A DNA stretch of 64,000 nucleotides, from contig DARO01000012.1 of assembly GCA_002504405.1 (NCBI GenBank), positions 1-64,000 on the forward strand, written 5' to 3'. This document shows positions 1 to 8,470 of the stretch, one piece after another. Source of the stretch: Methanomassiliicoccaceae archaeon UBA71 (GTDB lineage Archaea > Thermoplasmatota > Thermoplasmata > Methanomassiliicoccales > Methanomethylophilaceae). Below the pieces are notes generated by a model that saw only the letters and a list, made by a program, of their open reading frames with translations, was not told the DNA's origin and did not search any database. Every line of letters starts with the position of its first letter. The first letter of the stretch is position 1. The translations under genes were made by a program, and so were the position numbers.

Positions 1-285
1 TCCTCAGTATGTGTCAAACTCAGGTTGCAAGGGATGAATCTCAGACGGATGAGTTCTGGATGCAAAATGATCCTCTATGTGCTTCTCAACAACCTAGAAG
101 GTCTGACTGATAAAGAATTGAGAGATGAAATCGATCGTCTGCGTGTAAATAACGGTAATAATAGAATATCTGAAAGAAACTACAATAATTCTAAACATAA
201 AATGATGAACAAACTTATCGAACTGAATGATGATAAGCTATACATATCAAATTTGTCAAAAGCAATTGAAGAAATGTTAAATTAA
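1..285 (+). CDS. Hypothetical protein, 3' part, cut by the window edge
   Basis: The reading frame is open from base 1 and ends at TAA 283-285, so the start may lie outside the window; internal starts are TTG at 25 and ATG at 34. The visible part is a small, charged, Asn/Lys-rich helical protein with no motif that I recognise. The length and the run Lys-Glu-Leu-Arg-Asp-Glu would fit a small winged helix, but this is only an impression. The region is AT-richer than the following genes, and about 240 nt without a convincing gene separate it from the helicase. Confidence 0.4.
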   Translation, partial: SSVCVKLRLQGMNLRRMSSGCKMILYVLLNNLEGLTDKELRDEIDRLRVNNGNNRISERNYNNSKHKMMNKLIELNDDKLYISNLSKAIEEMLN

Positions 286-527
286 TCGGGACCAGCATGC
301 AGGACGCCATTCGGACGTCAGCTTGTAATCAACAATCTAACTGACTTGTCACATCGTAGTCGGTTGATTTCAAATTATGATTTTATTCTTAATCTGTTGA
401 AATACATCCGACTCATCTTACGATATTGATCAGAAATCTGGTTCCGTGATTAAGGTAACACTTTCATCATTACTGCAACAGCAGAATCTGAATTTAAACA
501 GAAAACGTTAATCTCAGGTAAAATGAT

Positions 528-3275
528 GTGAGAATGATGGACGGAACATGTGGCAGACCCGAGCTAAACAACTTCGAACTCGTGAATCGTGCCCTGCGCA
601 CGGCTATGGTGCCGATGCAGGACTATGTAATATCAGAGATGAAGTACCAGTTCGGACAGGATTGGTGGAACGAGGGCGTCATCCCCAAGAAATACACACT
701 CGGTGTCCCGGATTACGCCCCGTCGAAGGGCGACGTTCCCGATGATACTGCGAGATCGTACATGGACATCACTCTCTGCTTGAATCTGATAAGTACATAC
801 AAGCTCCTGCCCGCAGGCCTCCACAGGGAGGCCAGGGATCCCCTGAACTACATTCGCGACCTCAGAAACAACCTTTCTCACTTCGGTAAACCGGACTACA
901 CCATGCTCCAGGCCCAGGACGCCATCAGGCTTGTTTGTGTCCTTGACGAGATTATGGAACTCGGATGCAAGGAGACCCTTGACAGCCTTTACATGGCTAC
1001 GATGGTACCGATTAAGAACGAGTCCTCAGAAAGATGTACCGAGACGCCCTCAGCTCCTTCACCGCAGACCGCACCAACAGGATCATCCAACGAACCTGTC
1101 CGGTCTAACGGGGTACAATACACTTCTCAACCCACCACCAGGTTCCCCAGACCCGCCGGGCAACGGTGCTCCCAGGTGGATGCCTGCGTGATGGCGAGCA
1201 ATGGAATGTATAATAAACTCAAGGAGAAACAGACGGAGACCTGGGACACCTCGCGCTTTACCTCCAGGGTAGTTAAGATTGTCCCGATAGAAGACCACTA
1301 CGTCCTGACCATTGAAAAATCCATGATGATAGATGATTCCCTGGGAATAATTGCGAACGGACGCGAATTCACAGGAATGCAGGTCAGCTTCGACCGGTAC
1401 AACAGCGCCTCAAGGACCATTCATATGTACCCCGGACTGGAACTTCGTGAACTCATCGAATCCGGATCTACGGACATCCAAGTGTTCTCTGACATGAAAT
1501 GGCTCGTCTCCAGGACCGCGGACTTCATGTCCGCCTTCGGCGACTGCATGAGATTTCCTCCTGTCCCGCTCTCATACACCCCGAGCATACTCCTCACCGG
1601 CATGAGGATGTCCGACGAACAGAAAGACGCTGTGACAATGGCCATGTCCGAGCCTCTCTCCTATGCATGGGGAGTTCCCGGGTCTGGTAAGACCCAGTCC
1701 GTGCTGGCCGCATCCATAGGCGAATGCATCCGCAGAGGCGAGAGGGTCGCCGTAATCGCCCCCACCAATCTGGCACTCGAGCAGGTGCTTAGAGGCCTTC
1801 TGAGAGCGTTCAGGGAGATTCCACAGTTCCATGACATCATTGATCCTGCAACGGATATCATCCGTGTGGGGACACCGACTTCGGAGTTTGCCACCGAGTT
1901 TCCTGATATCTGCGAGGGAAACGGTGTCCGTAGACAACTGATGGATAAAATCCAGATGTTCAACCATGTGAACACCACGCTACTGGAGAGGAGATACGAA
2001 AATTACAGAACCTTGTGCGACGAATGCGTCAAGACAGCCACAGAACTCAAGCCGGATGACATCTCCGGGCGGAAAGCTCTCCTGAAGAAAATGGGGCCCA
2101 TAATAGACACAATGCTCGAGGACGAACGCTACACGATCAACGCCCGGAGGATCAATCAAAGTAACATCGCAGAGAACGTTTCCCGTGTGAGGAAGCTGAT
2201 CTATGAACACGACCGCTCAGATTATCTGGAGAACGACCTAAAGGGTCGCAGCAACGACGGTCTGGACACCTGGCTCACCGAGATAGCGGGACAGATTGCC
2301 AGCCTCAGACCTAAGGACAGATCCTCGGATCTGAACAACTTCAAAGTCGTAGCCATGACACTATCCAAATTCATCATCTCCTATGGACCTAACGGGGACG
2401 ACAGAAGAAGATCACTGACGGTGGACCACATCTTCGTCGACGAAGCTGGCTACTGCAACTGCCTCCAGACACTTTCCCTGTTTACACTGGGAGCCCCGAT
2501 TACACTCCTGGGAGACCATATGCAGCTCCCTCCGGTATGCGAACTTAACCACGACGAGCTGGAGGAATCTATCATCGAGGATGGAGAACACAGGTTCGAC
2601 TACCTATGGGACCTGTCCGCTCTCTACGTCGATCACTTCTTCGACGAGAGCCTAGACATGCTGAAGAACATGTATTTGGAATCCAAGGAGCCGGACTTCA
2701 TCAGGATGGCCCATAAAGAGCTGAAGACGACGTTCAGATTCGGATCCAATCTGGCGGGGGCTCTGGGGAAGTATGTCTATCCCGCTGGAATGGTGAGCGC
2801 GTCAAAGAATCCGCTGGATGTCCAGATCGTAAGAGCGACCATCGAAGAGTTCCCACAGTTCAACGGCAAGGTCGTCAGAAAGAACGAAGCTGAGGCAGAG
2901 GCTGTGTCGGCGATAGTGGATAGCATGGGACTCAGAGGAACCGACTTCGTCATCCTCACCCCATACAATGACCAAGTTTCCTTCCTGAAGAAATACGATC
3001 AGACCTTGCGTGACCACACTCTTACAATACACAAGAGCCAGGGACGCGAATGGGACACTGTGATTATCTCGGTGGTTGACGGACATCAGAACCCGGAAGA
3101 TAAGCCTCCACGCTTCACGAGCACCCAGGTCATCGAGGGCGCTCGTATCGGCCTGAAGGTCATCAACACCGCACTGTCCCGTGCCAAGAAGAGCCTAATC
3201 ATCGTCTGCGACAGGGACCACTGGGCAGCACAGCAGGATGAGCTCCTGGGGGAGATTGTCAGGAACAATTCCTGA
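528..3275 (+). CDS. HEPN domain fused to an SF1 (Upf1/DNA2-like) helicase
   Basis: A 915-residue protein with two parts. The N-terminal ~150 residues look like a Swt1-type HEPN domain and carry RNNLSH at residues 113-118, the R-x4-H motif of catalytically active HEPN RNases. The C-terminal two thirds are a superfamily 1 helicase: Walker A GVPGSGKT at 382-389, Walker B DEAG at 638-641, GDHMQLPPV (motif III), HKSQGREWDTVIIS (motif V) and NTALSRAKKS (motif VI). HEPN-SF1 fusions are known in nucleic-acid surveillance and in prokaryotic defence loci. The start is GTG 528 with AGGT at 516-519, though ATG 534 is possible. Downstream lie two CARF regulators and an Mrr-N-like winged helix. RNA targeting is inferred from the motif only. 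Confidence 0.85.
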   Translation: MRMMDGTCGRPELNNFELVNRALRTAMVPMQDYVISEMKYQFGQDWWNEGVIPKKYTLGVPDYAPSKGDVPDDTARSYMDITLCLNLISTYKLLPAGLHREARDPLNYIRDLRNNLSHFGKPDYTMLQAQDAIRLVCVLDEIMELGCKETLDSLYMATMVPIKNESSERCTETPSAPSPQTAPTGSSNEPVRSNGVQYTSQPTTRFPRPAGQRCSQVDACVMASNGMYNKLKEKQTETWDTSRFTSRVVKIVPIEDHYVLTIEKSMMIDDSLGIIANGREFTGMQVSFDRYNSASRTIHMYPGLELRELIESGSTDIQVFSDMKWLVSRTADFMSAFGDCMRFPPVPLSYTPSILLTGMRMSDEQKDAVTMAMSEPLSYAWGVPGSGKTQSVLAASIGECIRRGERVAVIAPTNLALEQVLRGLLRAFREIPQFHDIIDPATDIIRVGTPTSEFATEFPDICEGNGVRRQLMDKIQMFNHVNTTLLERRYENYRTLCDECVKTATELKPDDISGRKALLKKMGPIIDTMLEDERYTINARRINQSNIAENVSRVRKLIYEHDRSDYLENDLKGRSNDGLDTWLTEIAGQIASLRPKDRSSDLNNFKVVAMTLSKFIISYGPNGDDRRRSLTVDHIFVDEAGYCNCLQTLSLFTLGAPITLLGDHMQLPPVCELNHDELEESIIEDGEHRFDYLWDLSALYVDHFFDESLDMLKNMYLESKEPDFIRMAHKELKTTFRFGSNLAGALGKYVYPAGMVSASKNPLDVQIVRATIEEFPQFNGKVVRKNEAEAEAVSAIVDSMGLRGTDFVILTPYNDQVSFLKKYDQTLRDHTLTIHKSQGREWDTVIISVVDGHQNPEDKPPRFTSTQVIEGARIGLKVINTALSRAKKSLIIVCDRDHWAAQQDELLGEIVRNNS

Positions 3276-3356
3276 GGAGAGGACTGAAAACAGTCCTAAT
3301 AAACTTCTTACCGTATTAATAATTCAATATATGTCTATCATTGCATCATATAATCC

Positions 3357-3869
3357 ATGAACAGCAAGACGACAGCCACGGTGGTTGCGGTCATCGTTGT
3401 AATCGTCATCGTGACCACCGCGATCGCTCTGGCCCTGGGGTCAGGGAACGGTGGCGACAGCGAAATGGACACACCGGAAACCCCGACCGAGAACCCCCTC
3501 CTGAACAACCTGACAGACTTGAACATAGGTGACAAATTGGTGTTCGAAGTCTCCGGTTCGTACACCAACCGCTACGCATCATACATCATCGATGGAACAG
3601 AAACATACACAGTTATCGGCAAGACATCCGACTCCGTGACTTTTGAGGTCAACGGAACAACCTACGCAAAATACGGCAACCAGTCTATAGTGTTCTCACA
3701 GTCAAATGGCGATGTGAAGACGTGGGAAATGCCAGATCCAGATCAGCCTCATGAGAGCGGTGTACTGGATACCCCGTACGGACCCATGGACGTCATGATT
3801 GTAGACTTCGATCTCCCTGACACCGCCGCAGGATACAAGATAACGGACCTCGGATCATACCAGTACTGA
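3357..3869 (+). CDS. Membrane-anchored or secreted small protein, interrupted by in-frame TGA
   Basis: 170 residues with one N-terminal hydrophobic segment (about residues 6-28), a Gly/Asp/Thr/Pro-rich linker and a predicted beta-rich outer domain. This is typical of cell-surface proteins of Thermoplasmata-type archaea; I know no named family for it. A TATA-like stretch at 3325-3333 lies about 25 nt ahead of ATG 3357, so the transcript is probably leaderless. The frame stays open after the TGA at 3867-3869 for another 34 codons to a second TGA at 3972-3974, eight bases before the next gene. The extension continues the beta-rich pattern, so the first TGA may be a nonsense mutation of TGG (Trp) in a gene that ran 3357-3974. 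Confidence 0.6.
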   Translation: MNSKTTATVVAVIVVIVIVTTAIALALGSGNGGDSEMDTPETPTENPLLNNLTDLNIGDKLVFEVSGSYTNRYASYIIDGTETYTVIGKTSDSVTFEVNGTTYAKYGNQSIVFSQSNGDVKTWEMPDPDQPHESGVLDTPYGPMDVMIVDFDLPDTAAGYKITDLGSYQY

Positions 3870-3981
3870 ACAGAGACCGGATTCGGTGTCAAACAGAGCA
3901 TGAACTACACTATTGACTCCACGGGAGAGTTGACAAAGGTGACTAAGACCTTGGTCTCCGTCACCGTAGAATGACGGTTCC

Positions 3982-4656
3982 ATGCACGTGCACATAGCTC
4001 CTGTGGGTTTCTCCAAAGAGCCAATCCTCAAGGTGATCAGCATGATCCACGGGATCGACTCCCTCTTCCTGCTCCACACTACCAACGACGATTCGAAGAG
4101 GACGGCCGAAGAGATTCGCGACACTTTCTCGTGTATGATACCCCAGATTTCCTTGCGGACGATTCCGTTCTCTGATTTCATGGGGATAGTCTCGGCAATC
4201 TATGGGATCTACGACGAGACGAACTGCAGAGATGTGAGCTACTCGGTAAACATTACCGGCGGAACAAATCTCATGGCCGCCGCCACTTGCTACAGCAGTT
4301 ACTACATTCGCGCGAAGATCTACTACTCGCTGAATTCCGAAGGACCGATCGACAGCCAGGTCATCGAGATAACCGCTCCGAAGGCCGTGGATGTGAGCGG
4401 ATACAGAAGTATGACCAAAGACATCTTGAGATACGTCTTCGTTTGCAGGAACTCAGGGATTCCGGTTACCAGCACACAGATTGCCTCTAAATTCGGAATC
4501 AACAAGCAGAAAGCTGGATATCACATAAAGATCCTGGTAGAGGATGGCCTGCTAGAGAAATACCCCTATGTCAATGAGAAGGGAATTGTGGATGCCCGCA
4601 AAAACTCACTAAGGCTAACAGCCCAGGGCGTCATGATAGCCAGCACCATTAATTGA
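3982..4656 (+). CDS. CARF domain - winged-helix transcriptional regulator (Csa3/DUF6293-like)
   Basis: 224 residues. The N-terminal ~130 residues are a CARF (Rossmann-like) domain, marked by the opening MHVHIAPVG strand and the NITGGTNLMAAA ligand-loop motif at about residues 91-102. The C-terminal ~80 residues form a winged helix (TSTQIASKFGINKQKAGYH recognition segment). Proteins of this build, such as archaeal Csa3 and DUF6293, bind cyclic oligonucleotides or other nucleotides and act as transcription factors. There is no CRISPR array or cas gene in the window, so a CRISPR role is not supported here. A second, clearly paralogous copy lies on the opposite strand at 4973-5653. Confidence 0.85.
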   Translation: MHVHIAPVGFSKEPILKVISMIHGIDSLFLLHTTNDDSKRTAEEIRDTFSCMIPQISLRTIPFSDFMGIVSAIYGIYDETNCRDVSYSVNITGGTNLMAAATCYSSYYIRAKIYYSLNSEGPIDSQVIEITAPKAVDVSGYRSMTKDILRYVFVCRNSGIPVTSTQIASKFGINKQKAGYHIKILVEDGLLEKYPYVNEKGIVDARKNSLRLTAQGVMIASTIN

Positions 4657-4718
4657 CGTCAACTTAGACGAGCGCGAATCGTGAAGATTCATAAACACTT
4701 CAGAAGAGGAAAGATAAC

Positions 4719-4967
4719 ATGTTCCCGGAAAGAAACCAGATAGTCGCTGAAACATTCGCCTACATTTCAAATAACAGAACCGTTCATCTCGACGCCCTCT
4801 ATCGGCACATAATGACATACTTCAATATGACTGATGAGGAAATCGCCAGGAAAGATGGCCAGGGTGCCAGTCTGATTAAACACGAGGTCCGCTGGGCACT
4901 ACAGACCCTCAAGAACGACGGCCGTGTTGTCCGCGGTCCCGACACTGGAATCTGGATGATCGCCTAA
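4719..4967 (+). CDS. Small winged-helix protein resembling the Mrr N-terminal domain
   Basis: 82 residues. The pattern of an N-terminal helix, a segment reading NMTDEEIARKDG, then HEVRWALQTLKNDGRVVRG and a final Gly-x-Trp strand matches the N-terminal DNA-binding winged helix of Mrr-type restriction proteins, here without a nuclease domain. It lies between two CARF-wHTH genes and is convergent with the second, with only 5 nt between the stops. GAGGAAAG ahead of ATG 4719 serves as a ribosome binding site. A DNA-binding role is inferred; the target is unknown. Confidence 0.6.
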   Translation: MFPERNQIVAETFAYISNNRTVHLDALYRHIMTYFNMTDEEIARKDGQGASLIKHEVRWALQTLKNDGRVVRGPDTGIWMIA

Positions 4968-4972
4968 CACTG

Positions 4973-5653
4973 TCACTCGCTAAGCCAGCTGGCTACCAGC
5001 CTCCCCTGTCCCGTGAGTCTTATTGATTTCACTCTGCGGTTCATCTTCCCGTTGATGACCGCGCCCTGCTCCCTCTCGATGAGCCCCTCATCCTCCAGGA
5101 TTCTGAGATGGTATGAGGAGTTCTGTTTGTCCACATCGAAGCGGGCGGTTATCGCCGACGATGTGATCGACCCTCCATCCCCGCATTCCTTCAGTATGAA
5201 CGCCAGGATATCCTTCGTCTTCCCTTTTATACGACGGAGATCCGGCGTCCTGGGCGTAGGAATCCAAACCAGCTGCTGGGATGCGGACCTCTCCGGATCC
5301 CTTAGAACATAGCATATTCTGGCCCCGACAAAGAACGCGCAAGAACATGCGGCGGCCGCCATCAGGTTGGTACCGCCAGTTATGTTTAACGAGAACTCGA
5401 CGCCCTTTCCCTGCTCCTCCTCGTAAACGGAGTATATCGTGTCCACGATCCCCTGGAAGTCGAAACCATCCACTATCCTGACCCTGACATCCACCATGGC
5501 ACGGATGAAGAAGTCCTCCAACACCATGGCCGACTCCTCGAAGACCCCGCTGATGAGGATGTAGACCCGGTCTATCCCGGGGATGGCATTATACGCCTTG
5601 ATTACGGGTTCCACCGCCTGACCGGCGGTGGCTATGTGGATGTGCATAGTCAT
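4973..5653 (-). CDS. CARF domain - winged-helix transcriptional regulator, second copy
   Basis: 226 residues, paralogous to the protein at 3982-4656. The CARF domain opens MTMHIHIATAGQAVEP and carries NITGGTNLMAAA; the C-terminal winged helix contains ITSSAITARFDVDKQNSSYH. The loop motif is identical between the two copies although the rest has diverged. The gene is transcribed away from the Hsp70 operon at 5725, and the 71-bp spacer holds an inverted repeat (5686-5705). This makes it a candidate local regulator of both itself and that operon. Start ATG 5653; ATG 5647 is also possible. Confidence 0.85.
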   Translation of the reverse strand: MTMHIHIATAGQAVEPVIKAYNAIPGIDRVYILISGVFEESAMVLEDFFIRAMVDVRVRIVDGFDFQGIVDTIYSVYEEEQGKGVEFSLNITGGTNLMAAAACSCAFFVGARICYVLRDPERSASQQLVWIPTPRTPDLRRIKGKTKDILAFILKECGDGGSITSSAITARFDVDKQNSSYHLRILEDEGLIEREQGAVINGKMNRRVKSIRLTGQGRLVASWLSE

Positions 5654-5685
5654 AAATTATCTTTTACCGTAATAGATTTTCGCCA

Positions 5686-5705
5686 AATATCTATGACGAG
5701 ATATT
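5686..5705. promoter_or_regulatory. Inverted repeat in the divergent CARF / dnaK-like promoter region
   Basis: AATATCT (5686-5692) and AGATATT (5699-5705) form perfect 7-bp arms around a 6-bp spacer. They lie in the only spacer between the divergent CARF regulator and the Hsp70-like operon, next to AT-rich promoter sequence. A 20-bp dyad of this size fits a winged-helix dimer operator. Binding by the adjacent CARF regulator is inference. Confidence 0.45.
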
Positions 5706-5724
5706 ACTGTCTGAGGAAACAGAG

Positions 5725-7293
5725 ATGATCATAGGGATCGACTTCGGAACCTGCTACTCCTGCGCAGCGATCATGAACGGACTCATCCCGGTGACCACGT
5801 TCACCAGGGACACCGGCATGGGGATCCCCTCGCTGTTCATGTACTCCAAGGCCAGCGACCAGGAGCTGTACGGCAACGACTGCGACACGCCGGAAGCCTT
5901 CCAACACTCCGAGGACATCATCCGCTACATGAAGCGTACCGTCCGCGAGGATCCCGCCAACCTGGACAGGAAGGTCGTCAGCGGCGGAAGGGAGTACACC
6001 ATCAGCCAGGTGATCGAGAAATACCTGACCTTCCTGATCAACGAGGTCAAGACATCCGCCATCAGGAGCGGGGAGTTCAGAAACAATGAGATCGAGGCCG
6101 TCACGATCACCGCCCCTGTCGGCATCGCCGCAGGACAGATGATGGCTTCCGAGTACAACCGCCTCATCCAGGAGACCATCATGCGCATCACCGGCCTCCA
6201 GAAGGACGACGTGAGAGTGCTCCAGGAGCCTGTCGCCGCGGCCATATCCTATCTCTACAGCGAGGACGTGCGCACCCACTACGACGGCATCCAGAAGATC
6301 ATGGTCTTCGACCTGGGAGGAGGCACCCTGGATGTGAGCATCGTGGAGCACGATCCCTCCACCCTGGAATACCGCATCCTCGCCAAAGAGGGCGACCTCG
6401 AACTCGGAGGAAACGACTGGGACGCGGCCTTGAGGGAGAAGATCCTGGAGAAGACCGTTCCGAAATGGACTGGGTCCACGGAAGAGACGGCCAGATTCGT
6501 CAAGGTGGTCACCAAAGCGAAGTTGGAGCTGTCCACCATGGACGACACCATCGTCATCTTCACGATGAACGGCCAGGACAAGTTCACCCGCATATCCCGC
6601 AGGGAGTTCGAGGACTGCACCTCCCACCTTGTGGACAGGGCCATGGAGGTCGTGGACAGGGCGTTGAGCTTCGACGACGGATACATGCCCGACAAGATAG
6701 TGCTGGTAGGCGGCGGGTCCAACATGCCGCAGATCGCCGAGGCCATCATGGAGAGGACGGGCTTCGACGCCGAGGACGTCTCCGTCTACGACCCGTCCAA
6801 GGCCATCGCAAAGGGCGCGGCCGTATTCGCCAAACTGAACTTCGCCAGCGACGGCTCCGCGGTTGGCCCGAGGATCCTGGACATGTCCACGCTGACCTAC
6901 GGTTTCTCCTCGCGCTACCACACAGATATCGATGCAATCTACAACATGATCTACAAGGGCGACCGCTTCGATGGGTCCGGCAGGATCGTCAGGAAGTCCG
7001 ATACCAGCTTCATCCCCCTCAGGGACGACCAGACCGTCGTGTCATTCGAGATATACGAATCGGAGAACCAGGCCGGCGAAGGGTTCGACGGCGATTGGTT
7101 CAGCCTGGGATCCGGGGAGACGTACAACGGCTTGAGGGTCACCGTGCAGGTCCCGCCGGAGTACATCGGGAAGGCCCGTGGGTTCCATATGTGGGCCACC
7201 ATGACTCTGGATTCCAACGGGGTACTGGAGATCACCGTCACCGACCCGTCCGGCAGGAAGCTCGCCCATGGATCCACCGCTCTGGAGGGATGA
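5725..7293 (+). CDS. Hsp70/DnaK-like chaperone ATPase, short form
   Basis: 522 residues, shorter than canonical DnaK (about 600-640). The actin/Hsp70 ATPase fold is complete: GIDFGTCYSC (phosphate 1, residues 3-12), VFDLGGGTLDVSIVE (phosphate 2, about 195-210) and VLVGGGSNMPQI (adenosine loop, about 313-324). The C-terminal ~130 residues resemble a beta-type substrate-binding region, but there is no long helical lid and no acidic tail. The stop overlaps the start of the next gene (ATGA at 7290-7293), which encodes a GrpE-like protein, so a dedicated chaperone/exchange-factor pair is likely. It could be a paralogue additional to a housekeeping DnaK elsewhere. Confidence 0.85.
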   Translation: MIIGIDFGTCYSCAAIMNGLIPVTTFTRDTGMGIPSLFMYSKASDQELYGNDCDTPEAFQHSEDIIRYMKRTVREDPANLDRKVVSGGREYTISQVIEKYLTFLINEVKTSAIRSGEFRNNEIEAVTITAPVGIAAGQMMASEYNRLIQETIMRITGLQKDDVRVLQEPVAAAISYLYSEDVRTHYDGIQKIMVFDLGGGTLDVSIVEHDPSTLEYRILAKEGDLELGGNDWDAALREKILEKTVPKWTGSTEETARFVKVVTKAKLELSTMDDTIVIFTMNGQDKFTRISRREFEDCTSHLVDRAMEVVDRALSFDDGYMPDKIVLVGGGSNMPQIAEAIMERTGFDAEDVSVYDPSKAIAKGAAVFAKLNFASDGSAVGPRILDMSTLTYGFSSRYHTDIDAIYNMIYKGDRFDGSGRIVRKSDTSFIPLRDDQTVVSFEIYESENQAGEGFDGDWFSLGSGETYNGLRVTVQVPPEYIGKARGFHMWATMTLDSNGVLEITVTDPSGRKLAHGSTALEG

Positions 7294-8201
7294 CCGTGGG
7301 CAAGCGCAAGAATCGGCGGCAATCCACATTCGATGACGTGACACCCGTTTACACCGCCGTCAAGACGACATGCGGGTGCAATGAACCAAGACCCGTAGTC
7401 ATAAAGAACGACAGACTGTTCTGCAAGAGATGTGGAAGACCGATGGCGATTTCCCTGGAATCCGAATGGTGCAGGAGCATCGAGATCCTCGTGAAAGTCC
7501 TCTCTGAAACCATGGCACCCGGATCGATCCAGCCAAGGCCTGCGGAAGCGCCAGGGGTTATCGAGTCCACCATGACGGCTGACGCTGCAAACGAGCGCGA
7601 AAGGGAGCTCAACAACCGCATAGCCGAGCTGGAATCAGAGATGAAAGAGGCCATCCATCAAAGGAACTCTGAGATAGAGAGGATCGTTAAAGAGAACAAG
7701 ACGCTGGAAAACCGGATATCCAAACTCACCTCAGAGCTTGATGACGTAGATTCCACCCTGAAGCAGAGGACAAGAGAGTTGAAGGAGATGATGTCGGTGG
7801 ATGTCCGTACCGCCTTCGATGACGTCATGGAGTTCGCGGCTGGAGTCAACAGCACCGTTGCCGAGAACGATGACCTCTCTAGTATCAGGGAGACGGTTGA
7901 CATACGCACCGAGCGTCTGATCATGAATCTCAAAAACCACGGGATAGAAGTCAGCGCCCACAAAAGGGGCGACATCCCCGAAAATGTCCCAATGGATATC
8001 ATCCCCGTATCGACGGACGACCAGTCTCTCGACATGACCGTTGTGCGCTCACACAAATACGGATGCAGATTCCATAATGATGTCTACGCCTACATTCCTG
8101 AAGAAGCGTCCATCTACCGCTATGAATCCAACAGGATTGGGGAATCCGGAGAGGAGAGGAAAACCGAAACCAGACTTATGGCAAGGGAGGCGGACATATG
8201 A
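7290..8201 (+). CDS. Zinc-ribbon, coiled-coil protein with GrpE-like C-terminus
   Basis: 303 residues. N-terminal zinc ribbon (TTCGCNE, then LFCKRCGRPM about 20 residues later), a linker, a long coiled coil (about residues 95-170, heptads rich in Glu/Arg/Leu), and a C-terminal stretch with VRSHKYGCRFHNDVYAYIPE. That stretch resembles the beta domain of GrpE, the Hsp70 nucleotide-exchange factor. The GrpE assignment rests on this resemblance plus the translational coupling to the Hsp70-like gene (4-bp overlap). The added zinc ribbon is unusual for GrpE. The next gene overlaps by 4 bp. Confidence 0.5.
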   Translation: MTVGKRKNRRQSTFDDVTPVYTAVKTTCGCNEPRPVVIKNDRLFCKRCGRPMAISLESEWCRSIEILVKVLSETMAPGSIQPRPAEAPGVIESTMTADAANERERELNNRIAELESEMKEAIHQRNSEIERIVKENKTLENRISKLTSELDDVDSTLKQRTRELKEMMSVDVRTAFDDVMEFAAGVNSTVAENDDLSSIRETVDIRTERLIMNLKNHGIEVSAHKRGDIPENVPMDIIPVSTDDQSLDMTVVRSHKYGCRFHNDVYAYIPEEASIYRYESNRIGESGEERKTETRLMAREADI

Positions 8202-8467
8202 CTTCCGGCGAGAGACCATACAGACTGGTCGTGAGACTTGTGGACGGCTCGTCCATAGTCAGGGACTTCCCTGATGCAAACAACGCCGGAGCCGTCCTGA
8301 AACACTTCGTCGGGGAAGCTGGCAAACTGGCGGTACTGAGATTCGCCAACCACGACGGGACACTGTTCCACACCAACCCTGAGAACATCGCGTTCATAGG
8401 GGTAGTCAGACCCGATACCTGCGACCTGCTGGACAGATTCACTATTATCGAGCCCAGGAGAGGATGA
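8198..8467 (+). CDS. Small protein of unknown function in chaperone operon
   Basis: 89 residues, start ATG 8198 overlapping the previous stop. Alternating hydrophobic residues suggest a small beta-sheet fold (RLVVRLVDGSSIVRDFP and IAFIGVVRP). I recognise no family. Its position between a GrpE-like gene and an HtpX-like protease gene, with only 3 nt to the next start, says it is co-expressed with the proteostasis genes. Confidence 0.6.
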   Translation: MTSGERPYRLVVRLVDGSSIVRDFPDANNAGAVLKHFVGEAGKLAVLRFANHDGTLFHTNPENIAFIGVVRPDTCDLLDRFTIIEPRRG

Positions 8468-8470
8468 ACC

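Noticed and set aside
3867..3869. TGA read as selenocysteine
   Set aside because: The place fits Trp in pattern, there is no sign of a selenocysteine element, and Thermoplasmata-type archaea are not known for it.
5704..6921. 405-codon open frame on the minus strand opposite the Hsp70-like gene
   Set aside because: It mirrors the GC-rich third positions of the real gene, is rich in Gly/Val/His/Asp without any domain, and the plus strand encodes a complete Hsp70 ATPase.
6465..7289. N-terminal extension of the GrpE-like gene to 6465
   Set aside because: The extension lies in another frame of the Hsp70 gene and is Arg/Gly/His-rich; the start at ATG 7290 overlaps the Hsp70 stop as in the other operon junctions.
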